Under the pieces are notes generated by a model, which saw nothing but the letters and a program-made list of their open reading frames with translations, did no database searches and was not told where the DNA came from. 64,000 nucleotides of DNA from Theobroma cacao. Its lineage: Eukaryota > Streptophyta > Magnoliopsida > Malvales > Malvaceae. The first letter of the stretch is position 1; each line of letters begins with the position of its first letter. The position numbers and the translations under genes are program-made. Positions 11,681 through 22,246 of this stretch are shown piece by piece. The stretch spans positions 25,767,201-25,831,200 of the forward strand of contig NC_030858.1 of the NCBI RefSeq assembly GCF_000208745.1. The letters run 5' to 3'.

Positions 11681-13228
11681 TCATGAGTGCACTTCCTCGT
11701 TCCTTGTTTCATTGTTGTCAGCAGACTCATTCCTTGCTTCTTCACACCTGGACTCATTTTTCTCTTCTTCAACAATCTTCTCCCCTACAAACTCACTGCC
11801 TCCTGATTCATCACCTTTGACCTCGTTTTCCTTGTCTCGAAATATTTCCTCCCTCAGAGCTTGACCCTTCAATTCATCATCCCTTCTTCCTTCATTTTTC
11901 AGCTCACCTTCTCTTGCAACATCATCTTCCGCTCCAATCTCATCCGTACTAGCATCCCTTAGACCTTCATTCTGAGGCATTTCACTACTATTATCCTCCT
12001 CCATAACATCAACATTTCTACTTTTTCCAGCGGTAAACTCAACCATGTGCGCATTATTATGATCAGCAGCACTAGTAACCACCCTAACATCAGAACCACC
12101 GCCCTCACTCTCATTATCAGACCCATTCTCCACAACCTCCTCATTAACATCTTCCACTACCTGACTCTGCCTTTCCAAAAACTGTAACCTCCTCCTCAAA
12201 TCTCCCAATTCCCTCTCCATCAAAAACAACCTTTCCTTCAATGTCAAATTCTCTTCTTCCAGTTGAGCTATATGGGTATCTTGATCATCAACTCTATTCT
12301 CCAAAACATTGTTATAATCACCTCCGTAACTTGGATATATCATCTCAAACCTACTCAAATCATGGTCCAATCTCCTCTCCACCTCCACGTGCTCTTCCAC
12401 ATCGCTCTCACTCGATCCCCCACCATTTCCCCCATCCTCATCTTCCTCATCATCATGACCAACTTCCGGTGATCGAAGCCGAATCAACCCTTTCATCGAC
12501 CCATAACCATCCACACCCCATTCTTCCTTGGCCATATCACCCAAAACCTCCCGCGACGGTGAAAATATCGGCGTTGGAAGCACCGCAGGCGTCACCGGAC
12601 ACGGAGACACCAAGGACGCTATCCCACCTGATTTTTTCGCTCGGATTATAAACGAGGTCGTGTTCCTCGGCGCGTAGGGGGCAAACCGATTGTTGTTGTT
12701 ATTGAATTTCTTCTTGTTGCCGTAAAATTTCCTGGCTTTTAACCGATTCTGTGATTGGAGCTCATTAAGAGTTGGAGGTTTGTACCCTTGAGTATTACTA
12801 CCGGAAGCAGCGGAAACAGAGGAAATTGCAGAAAGAGAGGCCATGGGCAAAGGCTTATTATCGAACTTTCTAGAATCTTTACCGGCGGTGACTTTCTTGC
12901 CCTTCCAATTGTTATTACGATTGAAAGAAGGGAATTTCTTGCTAAGGTTAGGGTTAGGGTTTGGGTCCTGAGATTGCCAAGGCTTGTAGCTTCGATTCAA
13001 CATCATCGGAGGAGGTGGCTGATTCATCATCTGCGGACCGGAGCTCATCGGCTGCGACTGAGCCTGAGCCGCAGCCAACTGGTTCATCGCCTGAGAATGA
13101 GCCGCCGCCGCTGCCGCCATCAACTGATGAGACTGGTTCATCATCTGCGGCTGAACCGGAACTTGTACCTGAACGGAATTCATCATCATTTGAGGTGGCT
13201 GATTCATCATCTGAGACTGATCATTCAT
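11681..13228 (-). CDS. Gln/Met/Asn-rich coiled-coil protein of unknown function (plant-conserved core)
   Basis: Uninterrupted 515-codon frame. I place the start at 13228 (MNDQSQMMNQ); an in-frame ATG ten codons upstream would add only a Lys-rich run encoded by the A-rich leader. Residues 1-80 are Met/Gln/Pro/Ala low complexity with MMNQ repeats. Residues 85-190 are basic and Asn-rich (including NRNNNWKGKK and a KFNNNNNRF run). Residues about 191-254 look like a conserved core (TSFIIRAKKSGGIASLVSPC, then SPSREVLG, then GSMKGLIRLRSP). An acidic patch (257-290) and a coiled coil with heptads (about 315-360) follow, then a Glu/Asp/Asn-rich tail. I associate the core weakly with plant proteins labelled PRLI-interacting factor A; no function is established. 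The N-terminus suggests a prion-like or condensate-forming, possibly RNA- or chromatin-associated protein, which is inference. Confidence 0.8.
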   Translation of the reverse strand: MNDQSQMMNQPPQMMMNSVQVQVPVQPQMMNQSHQLMAAAAAAHSQAMNQLAAAQAQSQPMSSGPQMMNQPPPPMMLNRSYKPWQSQDPNPNPNLSKKFPSFNRNNNWKGKKVTAGKDSRKFDNKPLPMASLSAISSVSAASGSNTQGYKPPTLNELQSQNRLKARKFYGNKKKFNNNNNRFAPYAPRNTTSFIIRAKKSGGIASLVSPCPVTPAVLPTPIFSPSREVLGDMAKEEWGVDGYGSMKGLIRLRSPEVGHDDEEDEDGGNGGGSSESDVEEHVEVERRLDHDLSRFEMIYPSYGGDYNNVLENRVDDQDTHIAQLEEENLTLKERLFLMERELGDLRRRLQFLERQSQVVEDVNEEVVENGSDNESEGGGSDVRVVTSAADHNNAHMVEFTAGKSRNVDVMEEDNSSEMPQNEGLRDASTDEIGAEDDVAREGELKNEGRRDDELKGQALREEIFRDKENEVKGDESGGSEFVGEKIVEEEKNESRCEEARNESADNNETRNEEVHS

Positions 13229-13506
13229 CGTTTTTTTTTTTTTGTTCTTTTCTTTCACCCAAGAAAATAATCAAGGAACTCTAAAAAGAAAAAACAAACC
13301 CTAATTTTTCAGTTTTAGAATTGGAAATTTGTCGCCAGATTCAAAAGAATTATTGATCCGTTAATTTCTTTTGCTTCCTTTTGTTCTCAATCTAAAACCG
13401 AAAAATTAGATTAAATTTGCTTCGAAATCAATTCTTCTTCCTATTTTTCGCTTCGTATTTCCAAGATCTGGAGATTTTCTGACCCAACAGGGAGGGCAAG
13501 GGTTGC
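13229..13506 (-). promoter_or_regulatory. 5' leader of the unknown minus-strand gene
   Basis: Between the ATG at 13228 and the TATA box just beyond lies about 250 nt of transcribed-looking leader, A-rich next to the start codon. It contains a telo-box-like AAACCCTAA at 13296-13304 (plus-strand sense). Telo-boxes near start sites are typical of plant genes for translation and growth functions. No competing upstream frame of note was seen. Confidence 0.45.
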
Positions 13507-13514
13507 TTTTATAT
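13507..13514 (-). promoter_or_regulatory. TATA box of the unknown minus-strand gene
   Basis: The minus strand reads ATATAAAAG here, about 280 nt upstream of the start codon at 13228. This predicts a start site near 13480 and a leader of about 250 nt. Confidence 0.5.
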
Positions 13515-13519
13515 GGCGA

Positions 13520-13984
13520 GAAGCAGGGTGTCTGGAGAGTTAGATATTACGGATTAAATATTGACGGCCAAGATGGGATGCACGTGTCCATGACGAGATA
13601 TAGATGGAGTAGGTTTGTTTCACGGGATTGGATTTTCTGAAAGTTTGGAGATGTGGCCCTTAGATTGTGATAATTATAATCGTACCCCTCTGATCGGATT
13701 GCGTAGCTGTCATGTCAATTCATGTTTGCTTGGGGATGGACAAGTAAGAGAAAGGGGTTGTTTTTTTTTTTTCTTTTTTTTAAATTGAGGGAAAGGGATT
13801 TTAATTTTATTTTTTAAATAAAGGATTATGGACCAAATACTCAAATGAAATGCAGAGAGAGAAAGGAATTGCTTGCAGATGAAGCAAAAGAAAAGAATGT
13901 TATCAAGAACGGTTATGAATATGATATTAGTGAGTTTTGGTACAAGAGAGAGGAGCAAGGTGGTGGTTGTTTTCTTAGAACTAA
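13520..13984. other. Promoter flank and intergenic DNA
   Basis: Sequence upstream of the minus-strand gene's TATA box, with GCACGTGTCC at about 13579-13588 (a G-box-like core) that may belong to its promoter. Poly(T)/poly(A) runs follow at 13760-13820. No gene seen. Confidence 0.4.
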
Positions 13985-14244
13985 TGATGAATTAATTTTT
14001 ATTAGTCACAATATTAATTATCAATTATGATATGTTAACATATTATGTCATTATCAATTAAAACATTTCAACATATCATATCGCAATACGTGACATAAAA
14101 TGACACGTGACATTTTTTACTACGTTAACTATTAATCATAAAGACTAATTTGATCCAAAATAAAAATATAAAAATTTAATTAAATATAATAAAAAAATTT
14201 ATTTAAATTTTTTAAAATAATTTAATAATTTTTTTAGGTATTAT
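13985..14244. repeat. Truncated relative of the Mutator-type MITE
   Basis: Shares the internal words of the MITEs at 14799-15223 and 45452-45964 (ATTATCAATTATGATATGTTA, ATGTCATTATCAATTA, ACTATTAATCATAAAGACTAATTTGATCCAAAATAAAA-type order) and ends in GGTATTATGC like their right terminus. The left terminal repeat is missing, so it looks like a broken copy. Confidence 0.45.
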
Positions 14245-14789
14245 GCTTTTCATATATAATTCCAGCAGATACCCTAGATTTGTCACCTGCGGCAAAATTA
14301 AATAAGCATTCTCAGGATTCACTTATATTTATTGATAATAAAAGATAATGATGCACAATCTTTCCAAAATACAGCAGCCATGAATAATGCCATCATGTGT
14401 TATGAGTAATGTTAGGCAGGCCAGAGAACTATCCTATAAATAAAAAATAAAAATAAAATCTGTAACAATATATAAAACGATGAGTTGGGATTTGGGAAGC
14501 TTCGTGAGAGTGCCGCATCACAACTTCATGGAACTTTCTTTATCAATCGCAATTTTGATTGTTATATTTGTTTTTATTTTTATATTTTTCTTTTTCTTTC
14601 AATTTTCAGCAAGATTGTTTTTATTTAATTTTTTTCTTTTTCATTCCAATGACAACTGGCCAAGTGCAAATAAAAAAGGAACATAAAAAAATACTGAAAA
14701 AAAAGAAAATAATATTAAAAAAATTTAGAGAGTTTGATGTTTGAAGTTTTTATTTTCTATTCATTGTAAAAGTTTTTATATTTAGAAAA
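14245..14789. other. AT-rich intergenic DNA
   Basis: Poly-T and poly-A rich sequence between two copies of the same MITE family. The short plus-strand frames at 14480-14744 are Phe/Leu/Lys-rich translations of T and A runs, not genes. Confidence 0.4.
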
Positions 14790-14798
14790 TTTTTAAAA

Positions 14799-15223
14799 GG
14801 CATAATATTTAAAAAGTCTCTAAACTATTCAAATAAATTTTTATTTTTATATTACGTTTAATTAAACCCTTATACTTTTATTTTAAGCCGAATAAGTTTT
14901 TTTTTTATTTTTATTTTAAGTCAAATAAATCTTTATAACTAGTGGTTAATTTAATCAGAATATTACTTATCATTCTATGTCACATGATGCTGACATGTAA
15001 TAATGGATCATGACCTGGCATTTTGACATGGCCATGTGACAATTTTTCACCATCCACAAAATGACAAGTAGTATTTTGACTAATCGCAATTAAACAACCA
15101 TTAGTTATAGAGGGTTTATTTGACGTAAAATAAAAATACAATGCCTTAATTGAACGCAATAGATAAATAAGAGCTTCTTTAAATTTTGTCAAATAGTTCA
15201 GTGACTTGTTTTAGTATTATGTC
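14799..15223. mobile_element. Mutator-type MITE with 9-bp target duplication
   Basis: A 425-bp non-coding element. The left end GGCATAATATTTAAAAAGTC and the right end (reverse complement GACATAATACTAAAACAAGTC) form inverted repeats of about 40 bp, both continuing into CT(A/G)AACTATT. It is flanked by identical 9-bp duplications TTTTTAAAA at 14790-14798 and 15224-15232, the length expected for MULEs. A sister copy lies in a callose synthase intron at 45452-45964. Confidence 0.85.
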
Positions 15224-15232
15224 TTTTTAAAA

Positions 15233-16086
15233 CTATATTAATTTTAAATAATTAAATTTTTAAATGTATGAATTATATATAAAATTTTTATATTTCTATT
15301 ATATCTTTAAATATAAAAAAATTGTAACCCAAAACACAACCTTGAGAAAATTTTAATGATAATATAAAAAGATTAAAAGAAAATACATCACGTCCACACG
15401 TACAAAATAACCCAGGAAAATTTTATATTTCTATTATATGTTTATTTCAGTTCATTATAAAGAATTCTTCCATGACATTAAATACACATACATACACAGA
15501 ATCACGGATTTAGACATTGAGTCTCCGAAAAGCAAAGTAATCTTATATTTGTTAATCCAAACAAAATAGAATTATAAATGTAAACAAAATACTAAAAATG
15601 ATTGTCAAACTCACAACATTTTAAGTTTAAAACAACTAAGGAAGATAAATGAAAAATACACATGACATATATTCAAATTATGTAACAATAAAACTTATAG
15701 ATTATAAAATTAAAATATTACTACCATACTATATTCAAAGATTGAAAAAATATAAAACAAATCAATAAACTTAACAACGTACAAATTAATGGCGCTTTCA
15801 TAATTTTTCAATGAATTAGGAATTTTTTTTAATTCTTTTTGCACACTATTGTTATCCCATATTCTAAAAAAAAAACTGTATAAATGACCCAATAACTAAA
15901 CAATGTAGTTTCTATTAAAATAGAAAAAATTAAAAGTGAGACTTTGAGATGATTTCATTCTAAATTAATTATTGAATCCCCTTTTTCTTCTTCCCCTCAC
16001 TCTATTCTTTTTTTCATTTCGTTTACGTCCTTCCTTCCCATTCCTTTTCTTCCTCTCGTCTTTGTCCTACGCTACTGCCATCACTA
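15233..16086. other. AT-rich intergenic DNA, no gene seen
   Basis: Low-complexity AT-rich DNA followed by a C/T-rich patch (15975-16080) just before the Gypsy remnant begins to be readable. No LTR of that Gypsy element could be found here, so its 5' part seems lost or unrecognisable. Confidence 0.4.
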
Positions 16087-19010
16087 TTGCCAACAATGGC
16101 ATCTCCTTTTACCACCTATGTTAAGAAAGAAAACTATTCATTTGGGTTGCATGAGGTCTCACTCCTTAGACACATTATTGATGATGGGAAGATAAGGATG
16201 GACCCAAGCAAGGTGAGTGTCATTCTTGAGTGGGAGCGCCCTATTAAGGTCAAGGAGCTGTGGTCTTTCTTGAAGTTAGCCAACTGTTACAAATGGTTCA
16301 TTCAGGGGTATTTAATCATTACTTCCCTTCTCACGGACATGTTGAAGAAGGGCAAAACATAGGCATAGGACTCAGTGTGCCAACATGCCTCTAATTAGCT
16401 AAAGAAGCCAATATGCGAGCAGCCAATGCTAAGGTTGCTTAGCCATATGCAACCATACGAGGTGAACACAGATGCAAGTAACTTTACCATAGACGGATAC
16501 TGATGTAAAAGGGACACGCCATTACGTATGATAGTAAGAAGCTCAATAATATTGAAGGAAAAAACAATGTGTAGGAGAAGAATATGTGGATAATGGTGAA
16601 CTACTTATGTACATGGAGACATTACTTGCTAGACTCTCTACTTGTGGTCAAGATCGACAATGTGGTCGCTTTTTACTTTTAAAGTGAGAAAAAACTCATT
16701 CCCAAACAAACTAGATGGTATGATTTCTTTGCAGAGTTTGATTATAACTAAGAATACAAGTTGGGTAAGGTTAACTTGGTGGTAGATGCGTTAAGCCACA
16801 AGGTCACACTAGCGAGGGTTAGCGAGCAACGTGAGGAGTTATTGCCATGCATCTGAAAGGGTCTAGCTCATGATCCCACAGCTTAATCTATATTGGAGCT
16901 TGCCAAACAAGGCAAGACTAGAAGGTTTTAGGAGCATAAAGGTCTATTGTATGCCAAGGGCAAAAGAATACATGTGTCGCAATATGAAAGCCTGCTCGAG
17001 CATATTCTGAAAGAGTGCCATAACAATTATTGGGCAGGGCACTCTAGCTTAAATAGAACTTTGACGTTGATCGACGTAGAATTTTGCTAACCCTACTCTA
17101 AGAAAGATATAAAGAGATATGTGAGGATCTGTTTGGTGTCCTAACAAGACAAGGTTGAGTAGAAAAGGCCAAGAGGATTGCTTGACCTGTTATTATTACT
17201 CGACAGGCCATGAGACAATGTCAACATGGATATCATCATGGGATTGCCTCGGGTTGATGGTTTAGGAAGTATTATGGTGGTAGTGGACAAATTCTTTAAG
17301 TATGCCATCTTTATAGCTACCACTTGTGGAAGCAATCAAGCTATTCATGAAGTATGTGAAGTACTGGGGGGTCTTGAGGACCATTATTAATGATAAGACG
17401 ATTGGTTCATCGATAAATTCTAGATTGAGTTGTTCAAGTTGTTGGGGTATAAGTCGTGTTTTTCCATTAGTTTTCACCCACAAATCGATGGACAGACCAA
17501 GAGGCTGAACTTGATGTTTGAGCTTTATTTATGCCACTTTGTGCTTAACACTAAAATAAACCAACTTCGATGGCTCAATGTGGCACAGTTTTCTCACAAA
17601 CCTTTAGCATTGTGAGTTTACAAGACAAAGCCCCTTGTAGATAATGAATGGGAACTAGCCCTTGACACCTAATGTAGTAGTTGCAAGATACACTAAACCA
17701 ATACATGTTGCGTATAAGTATGCTCTAGCATGGAATGAGTAGTAAGACATAGCTCAAGCTTGCCTCCACCAAGCCATTAAGAAAGCCAAGAAATGGGCTG
17801 GCAGATTTTAAAGAGAGAGGCTCATATCGATATAGGGGACATGGTAATGGTGAAACTCCACTTGTGTTAAGGCATAAAAGGCAACATAAGAGCCTAGTTC
17901 GAAGGTATGAAGGACCTTACAAGATGGTGAAAAGAATAAAAAATGTGGCCTACAAGCTTGATATGCTACTCGAACTCAAGGTTCACTTAATCTTTAATGT
18001 GAGCATGCTCCTACCATGAGGATGAGGTGGACCTTAACGGAGGAGTGAGCCATAAGGCACCAATGAGGGTCAAGGCTACATACGAGAAGGAGCTAAAGGA
18101 AGTGTTAGTCGTCAAGGTGCTCAAATGGAATAATTACATGCCACAACACTAGTATCTTGTGAAGTGGAAAAGATAACCCAAGAATGAAGCTAGTTGGGTG
18201 TAACGACCCCTCCTTGGTCGCTACCGGCGTCTGAGACTTCTAAAGAATTTTTGTTAAGTTTCGAACAAGCCTCATTTAAGACTTTCGCTAGATTCATTAA
18301 ATACATATAATCAAATCACTTGTGTACGCAAATATTAATAATTAAATTACTATCTACTTCATTCAAAATAATAACAATTCACATTTATAAGTTAACAACA
18401 TTTTTCAACATCTCACAAATTTCATTCTGACACAACCCTAAATAGAGGAGTGACTCGGAGCGGGGTTAGGAGATGCCTTTACCTACTTTGTCGTGGTCCG
18501 TATGCACTGATGGTTACACGTTAGACTGATCTCTATCTATAAAAAAGGAAAATAAAAGGGGTGTGAGTCTTATAAACTCAGTGATCATCATCGACCCCGT
18601 GAGCAGGCGAAGAGGGAAAACAAACATAAAGGTGGAATGTTTATAAACTCAGGAGTAAGCATAGAAAACATATTTCATAAAACTGAGATTTTGTTTTTTA
18701 TACCTTGCAGTTCTTAAGAATAATAATTCACAAATAAACATATGTGAAAATAGTTGTATTTAGGGTATTAGAAAATCTTTCAACCCCGACATCCAGTCAT
18801 CATTAAATTCAATGACAAGTGAAAAATGAAAATTCTCAAATATAAAAAGGCGAATTAATTGATCACCAATAAATAGGTAAATTTCACTTGCCATTAAATA
18901 AAAATTTTCAAGTATTAATGCCATGCATAGTGAAGTAAAAATCTACAAGTAAGCATCGTCCTCGGGTAGGTTTAGTATAGCCCTTAGGCTTACTATCTCA
19001 GACATCATCA

Positions 19011-19225
19011 CCTACTCGTGGGAACTGCCCACGCCATTATGTGAATCGGGGCTTCAGGTCCCTCTTTACCTACTCGTGGGAATTACCCACTTCACAAAAT
19101 ATAAATCGGGGCTTCAGGTAACCCACGTCACCAAATATAAATCGGGGCTTCAGGTCCCCCTTTGCCTACTCGTGGGAACTACCCACGTCACTAAATATAA
19201 ATCGGGGCTTCAGGTCTCCCTTTTT
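19011..19225. repeat. Tandem repeat inside the solo LTR, period about 58-62 bp
   Basis: Units start at about 19011, 19069 and 19164 (CCTACTCGTGGGAA...), with a partial unit from about 19120. Every unit ends in ATCGGGGCTTCAGGT (four occurrences). The unit holds a CGTGGGAAnTnCCCACG inverted repeat able to form a small hairpin. Copy differences are few. Confidence 0.85.
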
Positions 19226-19587
19226 ACAATCAAATATCGATAATCAACAATTCTTACTTTGTGCACAAAGACCACACTTGACTTGGTGTGGCAACAAGTC
19301 CTACTCAAAGTATCTCAATCACGTTAAAATAAAATCATTGCAATTTAATACATTTGCATAACATGACAGATTAAAAGCTATATAATCATAAAATGAATGT
19401 TGTGCATAATTTATTTCAAAGCATGGCATATTTACTAAATCGGAATGCTAAATGAAATAAATAATTTATCATCAACTTTTATGAATCAAAACAAAGGCCA
19501 TTGACTTAAACATCAGACATACTTGCAAGGTATGATTTTGAAGTAAAAGCCAGTCAAAAGTTTGTTTTCCCATATTTAAAAACATGT

Positions 19588-19589
<2 letters not shown>

Positions 19590-19641
<52 letters not shown>
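19590..19641. repeat. (TA)n microsatellite
   Basis: About 26 uninterrupted TA units inside the solo LTR; a shorter TA run recurs at 19746-19768. Confidence 0.9.
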
Positions 19642-19643
<2 letters not shown>

Positions 19644-19863
19644 ATTAAAGAAAAACATATTTAAAATCCTTGTCACAAACACAAACAACTTAAAGCTTTC
19701 TACCAACTCATACTGTCCACAATTTTGTCAACTATCAAATATGACATATATATATATATATATATTATATTATAGGGACATAGTTTTGAAATTTAGCACC
19801 CATTCACCCCATAATAGCGGGACGTTATTTCGCTATTGTTTCATACGTGTAGTTAGCTATTTT

Positions 19864-20495
19864 CTCTTCCTTCTCGTTTTTTGTTCTCCCCTTGTTACCG
19901 ATCTTCCTTACAGCCGGTGCTTCTCTTTCTCTTCTTCCTTCTTCCTTTCTCTTCTTCCTCTTTCTCCTCTAGCATCGTCGCTGCTTTTTCTCTCTTTTTT
20001 CTCTTTTGTCGCTGCTCCTTCTCTCATTTTTCTCCTTTGTCGCTGCTCCATTTCTCCTTCTTCTTCGTTATATTTCTCTTCTTTTTTCCCTCTCTTTCTT
20101 CTCCTCGTCATCGTGCTTCTTCTCTCTTTCTTCTTCTATTTCTTTCTCTTCTTTCTTCCCTCTCTTTCTTCTTCTCGTCACCGTACTCCTTCTCTCTTTC
20201 TTCTTCTCTTTCTCTTTTTTTTTTCTTCTCCTCGAGATGTTGTTCCCCCTCTCTTCTTATTTTTCCTCTTTCCTTTCTCTCTCTCGGGCCTCCAACTCTC
20301 TTTCTTCTCTTTCCTCCTCTTTTTCTTCTTCTCTTTCTTTCTTGTCTTTTCTCCTTTTTTGGCAGCTTGACTTTTCTTCTTCTCTCTCCTTTCTTCCTTC
20401 TCTTTTTGGTCGGCCCCTTTTTTTTCTTCTTTTCTTTTCTCTTCTCTTGCCGGCCCCCACTTACTTCTTCTTCTTCTTCATCTTTTTTTTTTTTA
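19864..20495. repeat. Long polypyrimidine (TTC/TCT/CTC) tract
   Basis: About 630 nt almost purely C and T on the plus strand (G and A rare), purine-rich on the minus strand. It keeps several overlapping frames open that encode only Ser/Phe/Leu or Lys/Glu/Arg strings; these are composition artefacts. It sits in the right part of the solo LTR. Confidence 0.85.
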
Positions 20496-20604
20496 TGAAT
20501 AGGGCGTCACATTGGGAGTTAGTGGAGGACTTATGGTAGTCCTAAGATAAGATGGAGGCATTCCATGGGACAGCGAGGATGTTACTAGGTTAAATAGGGG
20601 AGGG

Positions 20605-21289
20605 TGTCATGACTCGTGATTCAAAAAGCCAAAAGGGGATAAACATGGCCATCAAGTTTGCAAGTGAAGTGGCAGGACCTTAGGTAACCCATTTCCATTG
20701 AGCCCATGAGATGGGAGAATAACCTTTTTAGTATAGAAACACATAGATAGATCACCCGAGGTGTACACCAACACATGACTTGCATACAAGCTAAATCACA
20801 TGCAGCGAGATAGCTTATGCACACTATCAAGCTTGCTCGTATCTTACACGCAACATCAATATGTAAATTGGATAAGATTACAGTGAACAATCCGTTAGAA
20901 AGGCAAATTATCAAATTATTGTGCGAGAGCCTCCTATTGCATTTTGAATCATTATAGTTGTTTGACACAACTTCACTTGTTAGAGAGAGCGAGCCTCCCT
21001 TAAGCTCCAAAATAGATTGTAAAAGTAGGAGTAGCTATTTGAAGAGGCTTTGTATATAAATACTCCATCTTAATTCATTATACAATTACTCTCAATATCT
21101 CTTCTTACACACTTTTACTTTGCATACATTGCTTACATGTATGCTTACATTTCATATTGCACATTGTATTGCTTGTAAAGGTTACCACTTTTATATAGTT
21201 TTGATATTTTAGGTTGACTTAAGCTCAAGTTCAGTTTGCAAAAAGGTTTAAAGCTCCAGGTCGACGATTTACGGAACCATCACGTGACA
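20605..21289 (+). repeat. 3' LTR of the broken chromovirus
   Basis: Directly after the chromodomain tail and a polypurine tract (AGGGGAGGG, 20596-20604), a 685-bp segment opens TGTCATGACTCG and closes CACGTGACA, giving TG..CA ends with TGTCA/TGACA inverted termini. A TATATAAAT box at 21053-21061 fits an LTR promoter. The matching 5' LTR was not found upstream, so the target duplication cannot be checked. Confidence 0.7.
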
Positions 21290-22241
21290 TTGTGTGAAGC
21301 ATTGAGTTAAAAAGAAAAGGCTAAAGTAAACACGGCTAAGGTACATTTGCTTCTAAACTTTTAACCAAAAAAAAAAAGCAAAAAGCTTTTCAACTCATCT
21401 CCTTTTTCTATGAGAAAGCCCCAAATAAAAACATGTAGGAAGGAATCCCATTCACTCAGTTTGGTATTGGAATCACAAACTATTCCCACTTAAAACTTGA
21501 CAACATCTACCATAAATAATACACTTTGGATTCCTACTTTACTCCATTTCCAACTTTGCGTAAACAAAACCATTTATCAAACTTATCACCATACCATCTT
21601 TACATTCTAAGATATTTCTTTTTCTTTCTTCTTTTTTTAACAATATCATAAAGAAAGTTTTTGTTGTTTTAGAGGAAAAAAATGCAACTAAGTTAAACTA
21701 TTTTTACTTGTTAATCTCATTAATTAAATTTCATTTAATTGGTATTTTTACTACCTTTTACCTTTTTTTCAAAAAAAAGAAAAAAGTACATTGGACATAA
21801 AAGCAAATAAAACTTTAAAGAATTATACACAAAACATCTAATATTAAATTATTTTAGATGGCAAAATGTATGATTCTCTTTCTACATAAATGTATCTTAT
21901 AATCGATGTTATATTTGTAATAGTTATTATATTTGAAATCAATTATAACTTTATTTTATAGCAATTCTTCAAAAAGTAAAAAGTAAATAACAAAAAACAG
22001 CTAAAAAAAGCATAAAAAATAAAAAACTAAATTAATTATGAAGTTGATGCCTAAGTTGCTATATCTAAATGTCATGAATGATGCCTCGACTTCCTAAGTT
22101 AAAAACCTCCCTCCCTTTCCAATTACGTTAACATCATCAATGGGATTTAGTTTGGTACAATTATTATAAGAATTGAATGCAAACATTGCATAAAAATTAA
22201 TTAAAATTTTATGCACCTATATATATATTTGCAAGAATATG
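21290..22241. other. AT-rich intergenic DNA between Gypsy and Copia elements
   Basis: No gene or terminal repeats recognised. The stretch at about 21430-21600 (GGAATCCCATTC ... GGATTCCTACTTTACTCC) has weak inverted character and may be an old MITE, but I cannot define its ends. Confidence 0.4.
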
Positions 22242-22246
22242 GAAAA

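Larger units (their letters stand above)
18199..20511 (+). mobile_element. Solo LTR of a second Gypsy family, nested in the chromovirus remnant
   Basis: A 2313-bp insertion with TGTAACGACCCC at the left end and GGGCGTCACA at the right end, so it begins TG, ends CA and has short inverted termini. It is flanked by identical 5-bp duplications TTGGG at 18194-18198 and 20512-20516. With the LTR and one duplication set aside, the host element's chromodomain frame runs on unbroken into a W-E...LW motif, which proves the boundaries. The inside has no retroviral coding domains: an AGTCTTATAAACTCAGTGA segment common in Gypsy LTRs (about 18568-18590), a tandem repeat, TA microsatellites and a 600-nt pyrimidine tract. 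An internal region and second LTR are absent, as after LTR-LTR recombination. Orientation is taken from the TG..CA and LTR-like words and is less certain. Confidence 0.85.
16087..20604 (+). pseudogene. Broken Gypsy (chromovirus) pol remnant, interrupted by a solo LTR
   Basis: Readable order: RT thumb/connection (HIIDDGKIRMDPSKV...LWSFLKLANCYKWFI, 16150-16310), RNase H (VNTDASNF near 16465, KLIPKQTRW near 16700, LVVDALSHKV near 16780), and the integrase zinc-finger region (HILKECHNNYWAGHSSLNRTL, near 17000-17060). The integrase core follows (MDIIMGLPRVDGLGSIMVVVDKFFKYA near 17225-17310; SFHPQIDGQT near 17475), then the post-core and chromodomain start (YLVKWKR, NEASW, 18150-18198). Multiple stops and frameshifts make it non-functional. 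The chromodomain resumes at 20517 after the inserted solo LTR. A C-terminal chromodomain places it in the chromovirus branch of Ty3/Gypsy. Gag, protease and most of RT are absent upstream. Confidence 0.85.

Noticed and set aside
12946..12966. Telomere-like TTAGGGTTAGGGTTTGGG word
   Set aside because: It is inside the coding region and encodes the Pro-Asn repeat of the unknown protein; too short for an interstitial telomere.
12241..13284. Plus-strand frames opposite the unknown minus-strand gene (136, 171 and 107 codons)
   Set aside because: They are antisense shadows of the 515-codon gene, created by its Gln/Asn/acidic codon composition.
19011..19225. Regular repeat array with spacers, CRISPR-like at first glance
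   Set aside because: Plant nuclear LTR context, whole units repeat including the would-be spacers, and there are no cas genes.
19741..20539. Several long overlapping frames (up to 209 codons) on both strands
   Set aside because: They encode only Ser/Phe/Leu or Lys/Glu/Arg strings from the polypyrimidine tract of the solo LTR; composition, not selection, keeps them open.
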